Assembly: GCF_011602365.1 (NCBI RefSeq) | Contig: NZ_JAAONZ010000020.1 | Location: forward strand, 45,734 to 109,733 | Length of the DNA stretch: 64,000 bases | From: Pseudomaricurvus hydrocarbonicus | Lineage (GTDB): Bacteria; Pseudomonadota; Gammaproteobacteria; Pseudomonadales; Cellvibrionaceae | Direction of reading: 5' to 3' | Shown here: positions 57,601 through 64,000 of the stretch, one piece after another | Numbering within the stretch: the stretch's first letter is position 1 | How the letters are laid out: each line of letters opens with the position of its first letter | Translations under genes and position numbers: made by a program | Notes under the pieces: generated by a model | The model's database searches: none | Seen by the model: only the letters and a program-made list of their open reading frames with translations | What the model was told of the DNA's origin: nothing

Positions 57601-57835
57601 GTCCTTCACGACCTTTGCAGGACTGGTCCCTTTGCTGTCAGAAACGTCCATGCAGGCACAATCCTTGATTCCGGCAGCGGTGTCACTGGGTTACGGCATT
57701 ATGTTTGCTACCCTGGTGACCCTGATTTTGATACCGGTGCTGCTGGCCATCCAGTATGATATCGTGGTGGTGTTAAGTCGTTTGCGACAACTTTTAAAGC
57801 CGGACAGCATATTGAAGCCGGAAGAAAGTCTTTAA
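54668..57835 (+). CDS. RND efflux permease, AcrB/MdtB-like
   Basis: A 1055-residue pump starting at GTG 54668 (GGAG about 8 nt upstream). Twelve membrane helices and two large periplasmic loops in the RND layout. The N-terminus IPWFARNPVAANLFMLLVIVLG is typical. Proton-relay acids are visible in GIVVDDAVVVGE, and FITAIPFGIMGAMLGH-type helix 10 is represented by IIMTAIPFGIMGAMLGHWMN. Substrate is not predictable. It is directly followed by an OmpR-type two-component system that likely controls the operon. Confidence 0.96.
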   Translation: MSNQTWNQGVIPWFARNPVAANLFMLLVIVLGVFQMDGLRKEAFPSLEPNSLTVSMSYDSGSAQQSEEGLAIKIEEQLEGVTGIKSLTSASTGTGVTVTVEKASDYDLDVLLRDVKTKVDAISTFPADAKKPVIEKAQRQEHSLWLQLYGNGDRQTLQQLAQDLKSDLLAHAQISSVTVSGWLDPMMAIEVDEGRLQAYGLSLSDIEEAINQGSSSTMTAVLKNEAVYLQLKASEQAYLKEDFAAIPLLTSASGVRLTLGDIATVHDTYADDTSVLSRFNGQNSLAIQVITTGQDDITKTVDAAKSVVADWHQAQRLPQGIELTSWYDRSEFISERLELMTGNALTGVIMVFILLAIFLNLTVAFWVAMGLPFIFFGTLFFMGDDFAGLSLNEFTTFGFIMALGIVVDDAVVVGESVYSVRKAEGDSLENTIKGTMRVAVPTLFGVLTTVAAFFSLSQISGMLGEIYAQFATVVTICLLLSMVESKLILPSHLAQLKTHQTASQNRLMRIIHWVQKQADAGLQWFSERLYKPAIEFALQYRYAVVMVFMAAFILVIAMPFTGALRVSFFPELSGDTVSARLTMQADTSFGQTHSALLGIEQKAHQIDRQLLAEKGSRLDSGIANLQVLSEADQSGKVTVELSKASPYNMDEFTRAWKAIVSIPEGAKTISVASRPEMVDALRIELRASDDEVLNGAGALLKSALEKTPAVSGIEDNFEASQPQLYLKLNAQGEALGLTTDMLAEQVLQAFSGQVVQRFQRSTDEIEVKVRYPQAARQNPADVLNARIRTEDGAVLPLSSVASVEYGFARDTITRIDNKRALYLSADVDKEALSSTDLVSSLQRDLVPQIKRQYPSLEIRFAGEAEEQQETQTSMSTMFVGAMLVIYILLAIPLGSYFQPFIIMTAIPFGIMGAMLGHWMNDLALSILSFNGIIALSGVVVNDSLLLVTRYNELYRNGDNLMDALVNACRGRLRAVLLTSFTTFAGLVPLLSETSMQAQSLIPAAVSLGYGIMFATLVTLILIPVLLAIQYDIVVVLSRLRQLLKPDSILKPEESL

Positions 57836-57865
57836 GCTGGATTAGGTCATAGGCTGGACAATTTG

Positions 57866-58558
57866 ATGTTGAAACTGCTGTTGATTGAAGACGACCTCGA
57901 TCTCGCCCAGACACTGGTGCAGTATCTTGAGCTGGAAGAGATGATTTGTGACCATGCCAGTAACGGTGTGGCCGGGTTGAATCTGATCGCGAAAAATAAC
58001 TATGATGTGCTATTGCTGGATGTCAATTTGCCGCGCATGGACGGCCTGCGGGTGTGCCAGAATTTGAGACAGAAGGGCAATGATGTTCCGGTGCTGATGC
58101 TGACTGCGCGAGATCAGCTGGATGACAAATTAAAAGGTTTTGCCGCCGGCAGTGACGATTATCTGGTGAAGCCCTTTGAGTTGCAGGAGTTGCTGGTGCG
58201 CATTCATGCTCTGTCGAGGCGTCGCAGTGGGCAGGTAAAAGTAATGACCTGCGGTGACCTTGAAATGAATCTCAGCGAGCGCGCGGTAACCCGTGCCGGA
58301 AAGTTACTTCAGTTATCGCCGACCAGTTGGAAGCTGCTGGAATGTCTGTTGCGAGCTTCCCCGACGCCGGTATCTCGTGAAACACTGATGGACGCTGTGT
58401 GGGGGGATGAGCACCCTGACAGCAACAGTTTAAAAGTACATATTTTTAATTTAAGAAAGGTAATAGACGCTCCTTTTCCTGTGGCTCTACTGCACACGAT
58501 AAGTGGTGTAGGTTTTGCCTTGAAACCACCCTCTCGGCACTCACTTGATGAAATTTAA
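57866..58558 (+). CDS. OmpR/PhoB-family response regulator
   Basis: A 230-residue regulator from ATG 57866. The receiver has acidic DDLD, the phospho-acceptor Asp52 (LLLDVNLPRMDG), Thr in MLTARDQ and Lys in DDYLVKPF. The winged-helix domain includes LSPTSWKLLECLLRASPTPV, WGDEHPDSNSLKVHIFNLRK and a shortened end. It overlaps the kinase gene by 11 bp. Together they presumably regulate the RND efflux operon. Confidence 0.95.
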   Translation: MLKLLLIEDDLDLAQTLVQYLELEEMICDHASNGVAGLNLIAKNNYDVLLLDVNLPRMDGLRVCQNLRQKGNDVPVLMLTARDQLDDKLKGFAAGSDDYLVKPFELQELLVRIHALSRRRSGQVKVMTCGDLEMNLSERAVTRAGKLLQLSPTSWKLLECLLRASPTPVSRETLMDAVWGDEHPDSNSLKVHIFNLRKVIDAPFPVALLHTISGVGFALKPPSRHSLDEI

Positions 58559-59837
58559 ATTCAGTCTGCGGCTGTTATTGGTCGCCTCTTTTTTGTCATT
58601 GGGACTGGTCCTTATGGCAACCTATTCGGTCGTGACCACCGAATATTTTATTCGTGGCCTCGACAGTTCCCTGATGTTTAATATGGAACGGGTAGCACGG
58701 GTCTACCGAAAGTGGATTCCGCAAGAGGACTATGCCAAGGGTACGGATTTTATCAATTTCTTTCTCTCCTCAAACTGGGACACCATGCCCGAGTATGTCC
58801 ATCAGGTCTTTGATAACCCTCCTGATGAACATTCGCGGTTGTTAAAACACTCGAACTCTGGCTGGTTTGATCCGCCATCAGAAATTGTGTTTTTGATGAG
58901 TTACGAAGATGAACAGGGTACTCTTTACATCAGTCAGCTGATGAGGCCAGATTATAAATCCTCCGTGGTGGATGCTACCCATAAACAAAATAAGCAATTG
59001 TGGCTGCTGGTCAGTTTTTTGGTGATGGCCTTTGTGGCACTGATCTGCTGGCTTCTGCTGCGTCATATTTCCCGCCCGATTGCCGCCTTGCGCACTTGGA
59101 CGCACTCGCTCGACAGCGACAAACTCAGTCAGCCGTTGCCGGATTTTTCGTACCCGGAATTGAATGAAATGGCGGAGCTTATCCGCAACAGTCTTTCATC
59201 GGTGCAGCAAGCGCTGGAACGAGAACACCGATTTTTACGTTACGCCAGTCACGAGTTGCGAACGCCCATCTCAACCATTCGAAGTAACATTGAACTGTAC
59301 CAAAAACTGAGTTTGAAACAGCAGCGCCCGGCCAGTGAGCAGGCGGTGCTGGATCGAATTGACCGAGCCAGTAAAACCATGAAATACCTGACGGAAACGT
59401 TGTTGTGGTTAAACCACGAGCCGGATTCACCGCTGCGAACACAGCTGGTGAATTTGCCGGATCTGGTGCAAGAGCTGGCCAGCGAAATGGAGTATTTGTT
59501 AACCGGTAAACCGGTTGATGTGGAGATAAAGACCCATCCATTTGAGTGCAACATTCCGATGATTCCGGCGCGTATAATTATCGGCAATCTGATTCGCAAC
59601 GCCTATCAGCATTGCTGGGAAGGCCGTGTCCTGATAGAGCAGCAAAACGGCTGTATTAGCATCAGCAATCCCGTCGGCAGTGATGAACTCGCAGGCGATA
59701 GTTTGAACCAACAAAGTGGTTATGGACTGGGATTGGAATTGACCCATCAATTGACCCAACGGATGCGGTGGACCTGCCAGCATCAGATCGAGGACAACCG
59801 TTATTGGGTGGAATTGATCATTGCTCCTTCAGACTAA
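58548..59837 (+). CDS. Sensor histidine kinase
   Basis: A 429-residue membrane kinase. Two membrane helices (about 5-28 and 148-168) flank a periplasmic sensor of about 115 residues, followed by a HAMP (RHISRPIAALRTWTHSLDSD). The phospho-His235 is in RYASHELRTPISTIRSN. The ATPase N box is GNLIRNAYQHCW and the G box is GYGLGLELTHQL. The lid is short and the protein ends soon after it. It partners the preceding response regulator. The signal is unknown; the periplasmic part has a WF/PP-rich region with no known ligand. Confidence 0.93.
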   Translation: MKFKFSLRLLLVASFLSLGLVLMATYSVVTTEYFIRGLDSSLMFNMERVARVYRKWIPQEDYAKGTDFINFFLSSNWDTMPEYVHQVFDNPPDEHSRLLKHSNSGWFDPPSEIVFLMSYEDEQGTLYISQLMRPDYKSSVVDATHKQNKQLWLLVSFLVMAFVALICWLLLRHISRPIAALRTWTHSLDSDKLSQPLPDFSYPELNEMAELIRNSLSSVQQALEREHRFLRYASHELRTPISTIRSNIELYQKLSLKQQRPASEQAVLDRIDRASKTMKYLTETLLWLNHEPDSPLRTQLVNLPDLVQELASEMEYLLTGKPVDVEIKTHPFECNIPMIPARIIIGNLIRNAYQHCWEGRVLIEQQNGCISISNPVGSDELAGDSLNQQSGYGLGLELTHQLTQRMRWTCQHQIEDNRYWVELIIAPSD

Positions 59838-60112
59838 AAAAGCGGGTGCTGGTGAGGCCATGCTGTCAGCAACCTGTTCAGGTTTATCAACTATAATAAT
59901 CAGCAGTACATCTCAAATGTCTAGCACTTTTGCACGGTATCTTTTACACACAACACTAGCGACATAGGTTTTAGTTGGCACAGGTGTTCTTTAATATGAG
60001 ATTTAGCCAAGTCTGCTATCGCCACTGTTTGCTGTTAGTATCATGATGTTCACGTTTCATGAATATAAGAGTGTTAAAGATTCATTAGTCAGGGTAACAG
60101 CAGGAACCGATC

Positions 60113-61150
60113 ATGATATTTGAACAGTTTGCCGCCGGTGGCTGCCAGTCTTACCTGGTGGGTTGTGAAAAGCATTGTGTCGCGGTGTTGATTGACCCCG
60201 AAATCAGCCTGGTCGATCGCTATACTGCGGCGGCGGCCCGAGATGGATTGCGGATTCTGTATCTTATCGATACCCATACGCATGCCGACCATTTCTCAGC
60301 CACGCAACAGCTGGCCAAAAGGTTGTCAGTGCCCATTGTGATGTATCGTTCCAGTCCGGCGCCTTTCGTCAATTTACGCCTGGACGATGGCGAGATGCTG
60401 GCGGTGGGTGACCTCCGGTTTAAGGTGATGCACACGCCGGGTCACACCAAAGACTCCATGTGTCTGTTGGTGGAAGATCGGGTATTTTCGGGTGACACCC
60501 TGCTGATCGGGGGGACGGGCCGCACCGACTTGCCAAGCGGTGATCCCGATGAGCTTTATGACAGTCTGTTCAATCGGCTGCTGCTGCTGGATCCGGCCAC
60601 CAAGGTGTATCCCGCCCATGACTACCAGGGCCGCAGCCACACAACCATCGGCGCTGAACTTACCTCGAACCCCCGTTTACAGCGGCGCAAACGTGAAGAG
60701 TTCGTCACCATGATGCGCAATCTTGAACTCAACATGCCGACCCATTTAACGGAAGCCTTGCGCACCAATATGAGCGGCGGCAAAAGCGTGGCGCAGATGT
60801 TGACCGAAGCGTCTGAAGCGGTGCCGTTTATGTCGCTGGAAGAGTTGAAAGCCCAGTGTGAGTTGCCTGCCAACAATCTGATTATTCTCGATGTGCGCGA
60901 GCGCGATGCCTACCAGCAAGGTCACATTCCTGGAGCCCGTTTGCTGCCAAGGGGTCAGCTTGAATTGCGCGTTAATGAGGATTTGCCAGACCCGACGCAA
61001 CGCATCCTGGTGTATTGCGAGCTGGGTCGAATATCCACGCTGGCGACAGCCACCCTGCGTCAAATGGGGTTTGACCGGGCAACAGCTCTGGATGGTGGGA
61101 TGAAGTCGTGGCGAGAAGCCGGCTACCCCGTCCAGTCAGGCATTGAGTAG
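60113..61150 (+). CDS. ETHE1-like persulfide dioxygenase fused to rhodanese
   Basis: A 345-residue protein. Residues 1-230 are a metallo-beta-lactamase fold with THTHADHFSA (Fe ligands), HTPGHTKDS, FSGDTLLIGGTGRTDLPSGD and YPAHDYQGR, the ETHE1/Blh pattern. Residues 245-340 form a rhodanese domain with the reactive Cys in VYCELGRIS. Such fusions oxidise glutathione persulfide to sulfite and transfer sulfane sulfur to glutathione. It stands alone, preceded by a 275-bp gap, and is convergent with katG. Confidence 0.93.
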   Translation: MIFEQFAAGGCQSYLVGCEKHCVAVLIDPEISLVDRYTAAAARDGLRILYLIDTHTHADHFSATQQLAKRLSVPIVMYRSSPAPFVNLRLDDGEMLAVGDLRFKVMHTPGHTKDSMCLLVEDRVFSGDTLLIGGTGRTDLPSGDPDELYDSLFNRLLLLDPATKVYPAHDYQGRSHTTIGAELTSNPRLQRRKREEFVTMMRNLELNMPTHLTEALRTNMSGGKSVAQMLTEASEAVPFMSLEELKAQCELPANNLIILDVRERDAYQQGHIPGARLLPRGQLELRVNEDLPDPTQRILVYCELGRISTLATATLRQMGFDRATALDGGMKSWREAGYPVQSGIE

Positions 61151-61181
61151 AGGTCTCACCATAATTCATTGTGAAATTGGA

Positions 61182-61259
61182 CCTGTGTCTGGTTCGATAG
61201 AGTCTGTGTCTGACCCGATAGAACCTGTGTTTCATTAGCCTGTGTTTCATTAGATAGAG
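61182..61259 (+). repeat. Imperfect ~20-bp tandem repeat, ~4 units
   Basis: Units starting CCTGTGT or TCTGTGT and ending in GATAGA or TTAGC, at about 61182, 61204, 61225 and 61240. Noncoding, between convergent genes. Confidence 0.8.
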
Positions 61260-61295
61260 CCGTTCGGACCTCGTTAAGCACGAGACCCGAACGGC
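61259..61295. terminator. Hairpin between convergent genes
   Basis: A 9-bp stem GCCGTTCGG/CCGAACGGC encloses a second CTCGT/ACGAG stem with loop TAAGC. It lies between the persulfide dioxygenase and katG stops and has no T tract. It probably terminates or protects both transcripts. Confidence 0.65.
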
Positions 61296-61351
61296 GTGCG
61301 TCCATGTTACGCCTTTGGCGTCAGGCGAGATTGACGCAAGCAGGAATCAGG

Positions 61352-64000
<2,649 letters not shown>

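Overview
The window reads as chromosomal DNA of a free-living, probably marine or environmental gammaproteobacterium. The basis is the mix of gene families: SelO, an ElaA-type acetyltransferase, a GlxA-like regulator, a DUF2868/DUF3482 pair, a NodT/RND/OmpR operon, a TonB receptor and an N-type ATPase operon. Base composition is near balanced and the genes are tightly packed. I cannot name the genus. I see no rRNA, tRNA, CRISPR array, transposase or prophage.

Bases 1-11426 are the most unusual part. A plus-strand gene set holds the 3' end of a giant repeat-rich surface or secreted protein, a small DUF3467-like protein, a GAF-HlyD fusion, an M50 zinc protease fused to a HlyD-like adaptor, a second, short SecA-like ATPase and a further HlyD-type adaptor. 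No ABC transporter and no TolC lie beside them. I infer a dedicated export and processing system for the giant protein. A DUF1275 membrane protein follows.

Bases 12.1-36.2 kb are a patchwork of small units: a cupin, a YkgJ-like cysteine-cluster protein, an SDR oxidoreductase behind an octamer repeat, an OsmC/GlxA divergent pair with a methyltransferase, a Tll0287-like haem protein, a TonB receptor, a GCS2 ligase coupled to an AstE-like deacylase, a coiled-coil protein, SelO, two small exported proteins, upp divergent from an NCS1 nucleobase permease, a YbaY-like lipoprotein, the DUF2868/GTPase pair and a lipoprotein cytochrome c. Many of the gaps carry short tandem repeats, each with a different unit.

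Bases 36.4-49.2 kb are a minus-strand block: a LOG-family hydrolase, a beta-CASP metallo-RNase, a Na/Pi symporter, phosphoketolase and a complete N-type (alternative) F-ATPase operon in the order atpD-C-Q-B-E-F-A-G. This operon has no atpR, has a b-delta fusion, and carries a degenerate P-loop in alpha. Bases 50-64 kb hold a PAS-GGDEF diguanylate cyclase, a five-gene RND efflux plus two-component operon, an ETHE1-like persulfide dioxygenase/rhodanese fusion, and katG convergent with it.
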